From Microcebus murinus (taxonomy: Eukaryota > Chordata > Mammalia > Primates > Cheirogaleidae): a stretch of DNA of 64,000 nucleotides. Shown here piece after piece: positions 26,341 to 37,409 of the stretch; positions within the stretch are counted from its first letter, which is position 1, and each line of letters starts with the position of its first letter. Both the position numbers and the translations under genes were made by a program. The notes below the pieces were generated by a model that had not been told where the DNA came from, ran no database searches, and saw only the letters and a list, made by a program, of their open reading frames with translations. The DNA lies in NCBI RefSeq assembly GCF_040939455.1, contig NC_134115.1, positions 22,266,727 to 22,330,726 of the forward strand. Direction: 5' to 3'.

Positions 26341-26745
26341 ACTTCTGTTTATTAGAGTTTATCCTTTCTTGCTGCCAGGAACCTTTCTGCCTCTGTGGGA
26401 GCCAGCTGGAGCTAGCCTCCTAAATGACATGGCCTCCTAAAAGGCCATGCAGAGAGAGGCTCCAGTTGCCAGCTGCCCATCACAGAGGAAGGATGGCTTA
26501 TAGATGGCCATTTTCTCCCTGTGCTTTCACATGGTCTTCCCTTTGTGTGTCTGTATCCAAATTTCTTTGTCATATAAGAATACCAGTCATGTTGGATTAG
26601 AACCCACCCTAATAATCTTACTTTAAACGTAATTTCTTCTTAAAAGATCCTATCTCCAAATACAGTGACATTCTAAAGAACTAGGGGTTAGAATTTTAAC
26701 CTATGCATTTGAGGATTACACAATTCAGCCTATAACAGTGAACGT

Positions 26746-27036
26746 TTATTCATAAATTTATTATCCAACTTAGTTTTTCTATTGCAAGTTTTCATATTTG
26801 TGTTTTTTATCCTTTATTGTATCCTTTTATTTGGGACTCTTCTTATTAACTTATAAGAATTCATTATATATTAGACTACTTGTCACAAAAGCTGCATGTG
26901 TTTTCTTCCCAGTTTGTCATTTATTATTTAATTTACGTATAGTAAAGTTTAGGATTTTGTTTCCATGCAGAAGTTTTATGTAATCAGATGAAACAATCTT
27001 TTCCTTTATAGTTTTCTGTATTGGGTGTCCCAAAAT
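26746..27036. other. AT-rich intergenic, nothing recognised
   Basis: No gene or named repeat supported. Confidence 0.35.
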
Positions 27037-27038
27037 TT

Positions 27039-27120
27039 AATAACTATTTATGTTGGGACTTGAGTATGCATGGATTTGGGTAAAAGAGAGGAAAAAAAAT
27101 AAAAAATAAATAACTATTTA
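27039..27120 (+). mobile_element. Short polyA retroinsertion, MER2-like content
   Basis: A 58-bp insert (27051-27108) lies between two perfect copies of 'aataactattta'. It reads 'tgttgggacttgagtatgca' then about 20 more bases and an A-rich tail. The left junction 'ttt/aataac' fits an L1 nick site. 'acttgagtatgcatggattt' resembles the end of MER2/Tigger elements, so the source RNA may have ended in one. Confidence 0.65.
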
Positions 27121-27229
27121 TATATCTAATATGACTAAAAAAACTTTTAATTGTAATTTATAAACTCTACCTATAACTTCTAGTACTTTTATAGGTTGTT
27201 TTTCACATGTAAACACTTTAACACATTAA

Positions 27230-27680
27230 AAATATATATTTTTAGGTTTTATTTTTATAGACTCAGGAGATACAAGTGCAGGGGGTTTTTTTGTTTTTGT
27301 TTGTTGGTTTTTAGAGACGGGGTCTCATTTGGTCGCCTCAGCTAGAGTGCAGTGGGGTCATCATAGCTCACTGCAGCCTCAAACTCCTGGGTTCAAGTGA
27401 TCCTCCCACCTCAGCCTCCCAACTGGGACTACAGGCACATGTCACGACATCTGGCTAGTTTTTAAAGTTTTTTTGTGGAGTCTGGGTCTTGCTATGTTGC
27501 CCAGGCTGGCGTCAAGCGATCCTCCTACCTTGGCCTCCCAAAGTGCTGATTTTACAGGCATGAGCCATGATGCCTGGTCCAAGTGCAGTTTTGTTACAAG
27601 GATTTCATGTATAGTTGTGAAGTCTGGGCTTTTAGTGTAACCACCACTTGAATGGTGTACATTGTACCCTATTAAATAAT
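27230..27680 (-). mobile_element. L1 3' end, antisense, with nested Alu
   Basis: 'agatacaagtgcag' then, after the Alu, 'ttttgttacaaggatttcat' and 'gaatggtgtacattgtaccc' is the L1 3' UTR read backwards. Confidence 0.6.
27283..27579 (-). mobile_element. Alu SINE, old dimer
   Basis: Reverse Alu without the lemur internal segment. Duplication 'caagtgcag' on both sides. Confidence 0.9.
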
Positions 27681-28180
27681 TTTACTTAATGTATTTTTTA
27701 CATTTAAGCATTTAATCCAGATGGAACTGATGTGGTATACATTATGAAGTGTGAAACTAACTTTATTTTTTCACAAATACCTAGCCAGTTGCCTAAGCTT
27801 GGTGGCCCCTGTTTTGAATAAATCATAAATTTAAAAAAAATTAAACTAAGTACTGTCCCTTATGAGCCTTTTGGTGATTTTTTTCACCTTTTTTATTAAA
27901 AGTTTTCAAAAATGCACACTTCACTGTTGATTTCTGTTATGGGTTGGCCGATTTCATTTTCACTATTTTCTGAGGTGGGGTAAATGAATCATTTTTGCCC
28001 TAACACCAAAATGAAACTTTTGACCTTTTCATTTTGAATAGGGCATAAAAAGAGATTTATCTGTCTACCATGCAGCTTTATATTACTCTGAGTGCTCTGC
28101 ACAATAGAAAGACTTTATTTTACAGGTCCTATCTAGCTTTTTTTTTTTTTTTGAGTTGAAAAGACAGTTAGACTAAGATC
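27681..28180. other. Intergenic, nothing recognised
   Basis: AT-rich; includes a T-run at about 28138-28152. No gene or named repeat supported. Confidence 0.35.
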
Positions 28181-28184
28181 CAGC

Positions 28185-28735
28185 TATTGGGGCCCAGAAA
28201 CTGATACCTCAAAATATGGCACTTTGTATTATATATGCTGAACTGAAAAAGGAGACCTCAAGCTCTGACCTCTCCTCACCCCCCATCTCTCCCCTGCATA
28301 GGATTCTCTGAAGTTCCCTTATCTGCTTAAAGTCCTGACCCACCAAAGAAGACAACAGTTACCTCTGGTCTCATCCCTGAGTTTTCAATAATTGAACAGA
28401 CTTTGCCCCAAACCATTGCATGTTCCTCAAGCCCATTGAATTCTCCCTAGTGATCATTCACTGCCCCTCTGCAGAACTCCTTTTCTCCCCCTCTCCACCC
28501 CATAGCCTGCTTTGCCAGGGTGTAAGCCCCCATTCTTTCTATACCCTCAAGATGGTATATAAGTTCCTGTATCTCATTGGGGGGGTTGGGTCTTCATTCT
28601 AAAGGCTGCCATGTATACACATTAAATAAACTTGTAAGCCTTTCTCTGATTAATCTGACTTTTGCAAGCTGATTTTTCAGCAAACCTTCAATGAGCTGAA
28701 AGAAACTTTCCCTTTGGCCCCTACACGGTCTTATC
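28185..28735 (+). mobile_element. Solo LTR family E, copy 1 (sense)
   Basis: 'ggggcccagaaactgatacc' at the left and 'ccctttggcccctaca' at the right. A TATA-like 'gatggtatataagttcc' and 'cattaaataaacttgtaagc' (AATAAA) lie in the expected order. A related copy starts at 37212. ERV1-like by structure. Confidence 0.7.
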
Positions 28736-29017
28736 TGAAGGGCCACTAATCCGCATTGGCTGCTGTGTCAATTATCTACTTATTGTCTCTCAGTTCCAAT
28801 TTCACTCATTACCTACTCTGAGAAAATGGGCCTGGGACCTTTAAATATTTTTCCTTTGCCAGTGGGCATAATGTTAAGCTTTGCCAGGAGTGGGTGCTGG
28901 AGAGACACTATAGGAGGAAGCAGCTATTTTTCCCCTAGTTGCAATGTGCACCCAGGCAGAATCCTGTTGAATAAACTGCTTCCCCAGGGCCCAGGTCCTA
29001 TTTAGCACAAGAACTGG

Positions 29018-29368
29018 GTCAGGCAAGGTGTATTACACCTGTATTACACCTGTAGTATTACACCTGTAATACTAGCAATCTGGGAGGCCAAGGAAGGAGG
29101 ATCACTTGAAGTCACGAGTTTGAGACCAGGCTGAGCAAGAGTGAGACTCCATCTCTACTGAAAAATAGAAAAAATAAAACTAGCTAGGCAACTAAAAATA
29201 GACAAAATTAGCTAGGCATGGTGGCACATGCCTGTGGTCCCACCAATTTGGGAGGCTGAGGCAGGAGGATCACCTGAGCCATGAAGTTTGAGGTTGCTTT
29301 GATCTAGGCTGATGCAATGGCACTCTAGCCCAGGTGACAGAGAGACTCCATCTCAAAAAAAAAAAAAA
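29018..29368 (+). mobile_element. Alu SINE, diverged, with local triplication
   Basis: Alu dimer whose 5' part repeats 'attacacctgta' three times before 'atactagcaatctggg'. The tail is a long A-run. Confidence 0.85.
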
Positions 29369-29413
29369 GTATGCTATCTCATAAACCACTTATCATTTAA
29401 TAATGGAAATTTT

Positions 29414-32400
29414 CAAAATTTTATTTCAGACTATTATGGGGATACAAAAGTTTTGGTTACATAAATTGCTTTTGTATAGTTTGAGTCAAAGTTATAAGTG
29501 TGTCCATCACCCTGATAGTGTGCGTTTTACCCGTTAGGTGTGAATTTACTCATCCCCTCTGTCCCCCTCCCATGTGCTTGACTTCTGATGAGTTTTATTT
29601 CCATATGTACGTGTGAGTGGTGTTCAATTAATTCCATTGTAATGGTGAGTACATGTGGTGTTTGGTTTTCCATTCTTGTCATACTTCACTTAGAAGAATG
29701 GTCTCCAGCTCCATCCAGGTTAATACAAGAGCTATTAGTTCAACATTTTTTATAGCTGAGTAGTACTCCATGGTATACATATACCACATTTTATTAATCC
29801 ACTCATGTATTGATGGACACTTAGGTTGTTTCCACATCTTTCAATTGTGAATTGTGTTGCTATAAACATTCAGTACAGGTGTCTTTTTAATAAAATGTTC
29901 TTTTTTACTTTGAGTAAATCCTCAGTAGTGGGATCGTTGGATCAAATGGTGTGTCTACTTTTAGTTCTTTGAGGTATCTCCATACTACTTGCCATAGAGG
30001 TTGTACTAGTTTGCAGTCCCACCAACAGTGTGTAAGTGTCCCTATCTCTCTGCATCCATGCCAGCATCTATTGCTTTGGGATTTTTTTTTTTTTTTTTGA
30101 GACAGAGTCTCACTTTGTTGCCTGGGCTAGAGTGTCGTGGCATCAGCCTAGCTCACAGCGACCTCAAACTCCAGGACTTAAGCAATCCTCCTGCCTCAAC
30201 CTCCCAAGTAGCTGGGACTACAAGCATGCACCACCATGCCCAGCTAATTGCTTCTATATATTTTTAGTTGGCCAATTAATTTATTTCCATTTTTAGTAGA
30301 AACGGGGTCTCACTCTTGCTCAGGCTGGTTTTGAACTCCTGACCTTGAGTGATCTGCCAGCCTTGGCTTCCCAGAGTGCTAGGATTACAGGCGTGAGCCA
30401 CTACACCAGGCCTGTTTTGGGATTTTTTTGATAAAAGCTATTCTCACTGGAGTTAGGTGATATCTTACTGTGGTTTTGATTTGCATTTCCTTGATGATTA
30501 GATATGTTGAGCATTTTTATATGTTTATTGGCCATTAGTCTATCTTCTTTTGAAAAGTTTCTGCTCATGTATTTTGCCCACTTTTTAAAGGGGTTGTTTG
30601 ATGTTTTCTTGCTGATTCACTTGAGTTCTTCACAGATTTTAGTTATTAGCCCTTTATCGGATGTATAGCATGCAAATATTTTGTTCTACTCTGTAGGTGG
30701 TCTATTCGCTCTATTTTTTGAAAGCAAATTTTCCTTGGCTGTGCAGAAGCTTTTTAATTTGATCAGGTCCCGTTTGTTCACTTCTGTTGTTGCTGTGATT
30801 GCCTTGGGTCATCTTCATAAATTCTTTGCCGAGGTGGATGTCTATAAGAGTTTTTTCAACATTTTCTTCTAGAATTCTTATAGTTTCATGCCTTAGGTTT
30901 AAGTTTGTTATCTATTGTGAATTAATTTTTGTGAGTGGTGATAGATGCTGTTTCAGTCTTCTATATGTGGCTATCCAATTTTCGCAGCACCATTTATTCA
31001 GTAGGGATTCTTTTCCCCGTTGTATGTTTTTGTCTACTTTGTCAAAGATCCGATGACTATATGAGGATGGTTTTATATCTGGGTTCTCTGTACTGATTCA
31101 TTGGTCTATGTCTCGGTTCTTGTGCCAGTACCATGCTGTTTTGGTTATTATAGCTTTGTAGTATAGCTTGAAGTATGGTAAAGTGATGCCTCCCAATATG
31201 TTTTTTGTTTCTGTGGGGTTTTTTGGGGGGTTTTTTTGTTTGTTTTTTGGTTTTTTTTTTTTGCTTAAGGTTGCATTGTCTATTCAGTCTCTTTTCTGGT
31301 TCCATACGAAGCATAGAATTATTTTTTCTAGACCTGCAAAAAATGATGTTGGTATTTTAATGGGGATTACATTGAATCTATAAATCACTTTGGGTAGTAT
31401 AGATATTTTGAAAATGTTGATTCTGCCAATCCATGAGCATGATATGTTTTTCCATTTGTTTACATCCTGTGCCATTTCTTTCCTCAGTATTATATAGTTC
31501 TCCCTGCAAAGGTATTTCACCTCCTTGGTTAAATATATTCATGGATATTTTATTTTCTTTATTTCTATTGTGAAAGTTATTGAGTCTTTGATTGGATTCT
31601 CAGCTTGACTGTTGTTGATATATAGGAATGCTACTGATTTGTGTACATTGATTTTGTAACCCAAGATTTTGTTGAATTTATTTATCAATTCCAGGAGTCT
31701 CTTGGAAGAATCTTTAGGGTTTTCTAGATATAAGATTGTATCATTAGCAAAGAGCAATACTATGACCTCCTCTGCCCCCATTTGGATGCTCTTGATTTCC
31801 TTCTCTTGCCTGATTACTCTGGTTTGGAGAGCTATGCTGAATAGAAGCGGTGACAGTAGGCAACCTTGTCTGGTTCCAGCTCTAACTGGGAATGCTCTCA
31901 GTTTTTCCTGGTTCAGTAAGTATGATGTTGGCTGTGGATTTGTCATATATGGCTCTTATGATTTTAAGGTATGTTCATCTATGTCTGTTTTGTAGTGAGT
32001 TTGTATCATAAAAGGGTGCTGAATTTTGTCAAATTTTTTTTCTGTGACTATCGAGAAGACCATGTGGTCTTTGTTTCTGCTTCTCTTTATGTGGTGAATC
32101 ATGTTTATAGATTTGCGTATATTGAAACATCCTTTCACCTCTGGGATAAATCTCACCAGGTTGTGATGGGTTATTTTTTGATATGTAGCTGAATTTGGTT
32201 TGCTAGGATTTTACTGAGAATTTTTGCGTCTATATTCATAAGTTATATTGATCTGTAGTTTTCTTTTTTTGTTGTGTCCTTTCCTGGCTTTGATATCAAG
32301 GTGATATTGACTTCAGAGAACAAGTTGGGAAGGATTCCTTCCTTCTTGATCTTATGAAATAATTTCTGCAGTATAGGTATCAGCTTTTCTTTGTAAGTCT

Positions 32401-32943
32401 GGAAAAATTCAACTATGAAACCATCTGGTTTGGGACTTGTTTTATGTTGGAAGATTTTTTATTTCTGCTTCAATTTTATTACTTGATATTAGTCTGTTCA
32501 GGAGTTCTATTTCTTCCTGATTGAGCCCAGGGAGGTTGTATGTTTCCAGGAATTTGTTTATTTTTTCAACATTTTCAAGTTTATGTACACATAAATTTTT
32601 ATACTATTCAGAGATGATATTTTGTATTTTTGTGGTATCAGTTGTAATATCTCCTTTTCAATTTCTGATTGAGCTTATTAGGGTCCTTTCTTTTCTGTCT
32701 CTAGTTAATCTAGTGAAAGGCCTGTTGATTTTGTTTATCTTTTCAAAGAACTATCTTTTTGTTTTATTAATTTTCTGTATAATTCTTTTGGAATATATTA
32801 TGTTTAGCTCTGCTCTGACCTTAGTTATTTCTTCTTCTTCTTTTTTATAGATATGAGATCTCACTATGTTGCCCTTGTTGGAGTTGAATTTCTGGGCTCA
32901 AGTCATCCTTTTGCATCAGCCTCCCAAAGTGCTGGGTTATCAC
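29414..32943 (-). mobile_element. L1-Alu chimeric retroelement, minus strand
   Basis: On the minus strand this reads Alu fragment (32943 to about 32850), a short A-rich joint, L1 ORF2 from the reverse-transcriptase region on, and the L1 3' UTR to 29414. Duplication AATGGAAATTTT flanks the whole unit (29402-29413 and 32944-32955), and the nick site on the minus strand is ATT/AAAA, the L1 consensus. ORF2 is broken by stops. A surviving 135-codon frame at 31539-31946 shows '[13 protein letters not shown]' and '[14 protein letters not shown]', where the second catalytic aspartate of the FADD box is N. Dead copy; a younger Alu is nested in it. Confidence 0.88.
30082..30412 (-). mobile_element. Alu SINE, lemur type, inside L1
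   Basis: Full reverse dimer. Duplication 'tttgggattttt' on both sides interrupts L1 ORF2 sequence. Confidence 0.95.
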
Positions 32944-33175
32944 AATGGAAATTTTAATAATAGTATCACATCAACTCACTTCTGTGGATTTCATTGAACT
33001 ACCCTTATAGCTATGTTATTTCTAAAAGAATTGTTGAATCCCCTCCTCAAGGAAACATGAAAAAAATCAGTTACATTATCTGTTGCTTTCTTGTTGCAGA
33101 TTTATAAAAAAAAAAAAAAAATGACATTTTGCTGTATGGACTAAGTGATTCTTTTGTTTATTAAAATCTTGCTGA

Positions 33176-33467
33176 GGCCAGGCCTAGTGGCTCACACCTG
33201 TAATCCTAGCATTTTGGAAGGCCAAGGCAGGAGGATTGCTTGAGGTCAGGAGTTCAAGACCAGCCTCTGCAACAGCAAGACTCCATTTCTACTAAAAATA
33301 TAAAAAATTAGCAGGGCATGGTGGTAGATGCCTGTAGTCCCATCTACTTGGGAGGCTTGAGGCAGGAGGATCACTTGAGCCCAGGATTTTGAAGTTGCTG
33401 TGAACTAGGCTGACACCACAGCACTCTAGCTCAGGTGACAGAGTAAGACTTTGTCTCAAAAAAAAGA
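33176..33467 (+). mobile_element. Alu SINE
   Basis: Dimer without the long lemur insertion ('aaaatataaaaaattagcag'). Flanks 'aatcttgctga' and 'tatcttgcca' are an imperfect duplication. Confidence 0.88.
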
Positions 33468-33489
33468 AAATATCTTGCCAAAATTGGTA

Positions 33490-33740
33490 ACTGTTATGAC
33501 CTCTGTCCTACTCTGTTGGGTGCTGCTATAACAATACCTGAGATTGAATAATATATGATAAACAGAAATTTATTGGCTCATAGTTTTGGAGGCTGGGAAG
33601 TCCAAGACTGAGGGGCTGGCACCTGGAACGGGCCTTCTTACTGTATCATCCCCTGGCAGAAGGGCAAAGAGAAGGTGAGAAAGAGCAGGAGATTGAACTC
33701 ACAGCCTCAGCCTTTTTGAGAATGAAATGTTTCCCATGAT
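33490..33740 (-). mobile_element. MLT1/MST-type LTR fragment, antisense
   Basis: 'gggtgctgctataacaatac', 'agaaatttattggctcatag' and 'ttggaggctgggaagtccaa' are the reverse-complemented 3' blocks of MaLR LTRs. Truncated. Confidence 0.7.
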
Positions 33741-33756
33741 AGTGGATTATTTTTTA

Positions 33757-33810
33757 TTTTGCTTTATTTTATTTTATTTTATTTTATTTTATTTTATTTT
33801 ATTTTATTTT
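33757..33810. repeat. (TTTTA)n microsatellite
   Basis: About ten perfect TTTTA units at the A-tail side of a reverse Alu, a common place for tail-derived microsatellites. Confidence 0.95.
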
Positions 33811-34052
33811 GAGGCAGGATCTTGCTCTTTCTCCCAGGCTGGAGTATGGTGGTGCCATTATAGCTCCCGGCAACCTCCAACTCCTGAGCTCAAGTGATCT
33901 TGCTGCCTCAGCATCCCAAGTAGCTGGGACTACAGGCATGTGCCACTGCACCTGGATGATCTTTTAATTTTTTGTAGAGACAGGAGTCTCACTATGTTCC
34001 CCAGGCTGGTCTCAAACTCCTATCCTCAAGCAATCCTCCATCATAGGCCTCC
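33811..34052 (-). mobile_element. Alu SINE, 5' end missing
   Basis: Reverse Alu from 'gaggcaggatcttgctcttt' to 'aatcctccatcataggcctc', then cut by the following microsatellite and Alu. Confidence 0.88.
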
Positions 34053-34060
34053 CTTCCTTC

Positions 34061-34135
<75 letters not shown>

Positions 34136-34136
34136 T
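34053..34136. repeat. (CTTT)n microsatellite
   Basis: About 19 perfect CTTT units after a short (CCTT) start. It is the expanded tail of the next reverse Alu. Likely length-variable between individuals. Confidence 0.95.
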
Positions 34137-34443
34137 GTGAGACAGAGTCTCACTCTGTTTCCTGGGCTAGAGTGCCATGGTGTCAGCCTAGTTCACAGCA
34201 ACCTCAAACTCCTGGGCTCAAGCAATCCTTCTGCCTCATCCTCCCAAGTAGCTGGGACTACAGGCATGCACCACCATGCCCAGCTAATTTTTTCTATATA
34301 TTTTTAGGTGACCAATTAATTTCTTTCTATTTTTAGTAGAGATGGGGTCTCGCTCTTGCTCAGGCTGGTTTCGAACTCCTGATCTTGAGTGATCCTCCCA
34401 TATAGGCCTCCCAGAGTGCTAGGATTACAGGCGTGAGCCACCT
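34137..34443 (-). mobile_element. Alu SINE, lemur type
   Basis: Reverse dimer from 'gagacagagtctcactctgt' to 'ctcgcccagcc', adjoining the 3' end of the histone pseudogene. Confidence 0.94.
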
Positions 34444-34446
34444 CGC

Positions 34447-34872
34447 CCAGCCCTTAAGCACATTCTCTATCTATGCGGCATGCTAGCTGGATGTCTTTTG
34501 GCATAACTGTTGCACATTTGGCATGGATAGCACACAGATCGGTGTCTACAAGAAGTCCCACGTGATAGACCTCTCCTGTTTCCTGCAATAGACTTCACTT
34601 ACTTCCAATAGCTGTGCTCTGAAACACAAATCTATCTTGAAGTTCTAAGCAATTTTTCACACCAGGTTTTGGAAGGGAAATTTGTAAATCAGAAATGTAG
34701 TGGACTTCTGATGACATCTAATTTCATGGAGTGCCACAGTACCAGGCCTGCTACAATGCGGTTTCTTCACTTCTCCAGTAGAGGGCACACTCTGAGGAAA
34801 GGCTTTTGCAGCCAGTTGTTTCCTGAGAGCTTCACCAGTTGATTTGCCTGCAGTCTGCTTTGTACAAGCCAT
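34447..34872 (-). pseudogene. Histone H3 processed pseudogene
   Basis: Minus-strand reading from the ATG at 34872 gives [20 protein letters not shown] and later '[12 protein letters not shown]' and '[17 protein letters not shown]', an evident histone H3 N-terminus and core start. A stop falls after 'FPFQNLV' (near residue 71). Beyond it H3 homology continues with shifted frames to the C-terminus near 34450, where the DNA still matches the ARRIRGERA region. Key tail residues are changed (R2 to C, R8 to G, K27/R26 region altered). It is intronless and surrounded by repeats, so it is a dead retrocopy, not a histone gene. A parent of the H3.3 type is likely but not proved. It is not transcribed from any promoter I can see. 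Confidence 0.9.
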
Positions 34873-34960
34873 GGTGTAGACACCTCCTCACTTAACCTCC
34901 TTCTCATTTGGCTAGAGCTCAGTAAGACAGGGGTGGCCCTGGTGATTGTGTGGTGGCAGC

Positions 34961-35128
34961 TCAATTCGTTTTTTGTTTTTTTTTTTTTTTGAAATCACCA
35001 CCATATCAAATTTATTATTCCAATGGCACTAATACAGCTGGACGTGCTCATGATCACACCACACAGGACTTCCTGCCTTCTAGTTATTACCTACCCGCTT
35101 GTTCCTTTCCCTTCTCAATTCGTTTTTT
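34961..35128 (-). pseudogene. Short unidentified retrocopy with A-tail
   Basis: Two copies of 'ctcaattcgtttttt' (about 34961 and 35115) bracket a T-run and about 125 bp. On the minus strand the insert contains 'aataataaatttgatatgg' just before the A-tail, so it carries a polyadenylation signal (AATAAA) at the right distance. It looks like the 3' end of a cellular mRNA. I could not identify the parent gene. Confidence 0.7.
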
Positions 35129-35143
35129 AAATGTTCATTTTAA

Positions 35144-35287
35144 AGCCAGGTGCAGTCACTCATGCCTGTAACCCCAGAACTTTGTGAGGATGGAGGTGGG
35201 AAGATCACTTGAGTCCAGAAATTCAAGACCAGCCTGGTAACATAGGAAGACCCTTCTCTCAAAAAAATAAATAAATAAAATAAAAAA
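35144..35287 (+). mobile_element. Free left Alu monomer (FLAM-like)
   Basis: One Alu unit 'gccaggtgcagtcactcatg' to (AAAT)n without a second monomer. Confidence 0.8.
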
Positions 35288-36845
35288 GTTATTTTTAAGT
35301 ATGCTACTGGCATAAAAACTGACACATAGATCAATGGAAGAGAATAGAGAACTCAAAAATAAATGCACACATCTATGGTGAACTTATCTTTGACAAAGGT
35401 ACCAAGAACATACAGTGGGGAAAGGACAGTTTCATCAACAAATGGTGCTGGGAAAACTGGATAACCATATGCAAAAGAGTGAAACGAGACCCTTTTCTCT
35501 CACCATATACAAAAATCAAATCAAAATGGATTAAAGACTTAAACCTATGACCTGAAACTTTGAAACTTCTAAAAAAAAAAAAAATTGGGAAAACACTTCA
35601 GGACATTGGTCTGGGCAAAGACTTCTTAAGTAATACCCCCAAAGCACAGGCAACCAAAGCAAAATTGGACAAATGGGATCACTTGAAGCCAAAATGATCT
35701 GCAAAGCAAAGGAAACCATCAACAAAGTGAAGAGACAACCCACAGAATGGGAGAAAATATTTGCAAACTACCCATCTGACAAGGGATTAATAACTAGAGT
35801 ATATAAGGGGCTCCAACAACTCAATAGAAAAAATCAAATAATCTAATTAAGAAAACGAGCAAAGGATCTGAATAGACATTTCTCAAAGAAGACATACAGA
35901 TGGCCAACAGGTATTTGAAAAAATGCTAAAGACCATTAGTCATCAGATAAATGCAAAGCAAAACTAAAATGAGATACTATCTCACCCCAGTTAAAAAAGG
36001 CTTTTATCAAAAAGGGAGGCAATAACCAATGCTGGCGAGACTGTGGAGAAAAGGTAACTCTCATACGCTATTGGTTGGAATGTAAATTAGTACAACCACT
36101 ATGGAGAACAGTACAGATGTTCCTCAAAAAAATAAAATTAGAACTACTATATGGCCCAGCAGTCCCACTCCTGGGTATATACCCGAAGGAGGAGAATTAA
36201 GTATATCAAAAAGATACCCGCACTCCTATGTTTATTGCAACACTATTCACAATAGCCAAGATATGGAATCAACCTAAGTGTCCATCAGTAGATGAATGGA
36301 TAGAGAAACTGTGGTACATATACACAATGGAATATTATATAGCCATAAAAAGAATGAAATTCTGCGATTTGCAACATCATGGGTGAAACTGGAGAACATT
36401 ATGAGTGAAATAAGCCAAGCATAGAAAGACAAATCTTGCGTGTTCTCACTCATATGTGGGAGCTAAATATTAAAAACAGTTGATTTCACGGAGACAGAGA
36501 GCAGAATGATGGTTACCAGAGGTTTAAAAGGGTGGGGGAAGATAAAGTGGAGAGGGTCAATGGGTGTAAAAATACATTTAGATAGCTTGAATAATATTTG
36601 ATAGCACAACAAAGTGACTATAATCAACAATAAGGAAGGGTATGCTTTAAAATAAATAAAAGAGTGAAATTGGAATATTCCTAATGCAAAGAAATAATAA
36701 ATGCCTGAGGTGATGTATACCCCAATTACCCTGATTTGATTAATTCACATTGTTTGCCTTTATCAAAACAACACGTATACCCTATAAAGGTATACAGCTA
36801 TTATGTATGCATACTAATTAAAAATTTAAAAATTTTAAATATTAT
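35288..36845 (+). mobile_element. L1 3' part (sense): ORF2 C-terminus and 3' UTR
   Basis: 'atagatcaatggaagagaat', 'aatggtgctgggaaaactgg', 'aggaaaccatcaacaaagtg', 'ccactcctgggtatataccc' and 'tgttctcactcatatgtggg' follow in correct L1 order. 5'-truncated, with stops and indels. Confidence 0.92.
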
Positions 36846-36934
36846 TTTCAGACAGCAAATTTTATGTTAGGACTCAGTTACATAAGTCACAGTATACAAC
36901 ATGATCTCCAAATGGAAATCATTACACATTTTAA

Positions 36935-37150
36935 ACTATTTAATTTTCATTTCTTTCACCAACAAAAATTTACTTAGTAGCAGCCCTGTGCCAGACATGG
37001 TGTTAGATCTGATGACATGGTGGTGAACATGAACAAAGTCTTTGTTCTTGTGGAGTTTATATTCTGGGGGAAGGGGTGGATTGTAATGGGCAATAATCTT
37101 GCAAATAAGATGGTGAAGGTTGTGATCAGGGCCATAAGGGTTTATGCAGT
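36935..37150 (-). mobile_element. L2 3' end, antisense
   Basis: 'gccctgtgccagacatggtg' and 'ttgttcttgtggagtttata' are reverse-complemented L2 3' blocks. Confidence 0.65.
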
Positions 37151-37409
37151 GAGAATCAGAAGAGAGATTGATTGTTGAGGTTCTACAGATTATGCACAGT
37201 CCATAAAGCAATGTTGGGACTCAGAAAATGATACCTCAAAATATGGTATGCTGAATTAAATTAATTCACTCAGCATTAGGCATGCTGAATTAAAAAAGCA
37301 GCCTCAAGGTCTCTCTGATCTCGCCTCCCTCGACACTCTTAGTCTCTTCTAAAGCACAAGATGAGGCTTTTCTCTAGTATTCCCTTATCTACCTTAAGAC
37401 TGGACTAGC

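Larger units (their letters stand above)
25461..26745 (-). mobile_element. Old MaLR-type remnant carrying two Alus
   Basis: Flanking text such as 'ttgaatctgagcttggccat' and, beyond the Alus, 'tatccaaatttctttgtcat' with 'gattagaacccaccctaata' resembles antisense MLT1/MST-class LTR material. Assignment is tentative. Confidence 0.35.

Noticed and set aside
28138..28200. Possible further ultra-short insert ('atctagct' T-run 'atccagct')
   Set aside because: The putative duplication is only 7 of 8, and the LTR-E boundary explains the right side.
31539..31946. 135-codon frame with reverse-transcriptase motifs as an active gene
   Set aside because: It is a fragment of a 5'-truncated L1 ORF2 with stops and a changed catalytic residue; annotated as part of the L1.
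34657..34872. Histone H3 as a functional gene
   Set aside because: Premature stop, frameshifts, changed invariant residues and no promoter or stem-loop 3' end.
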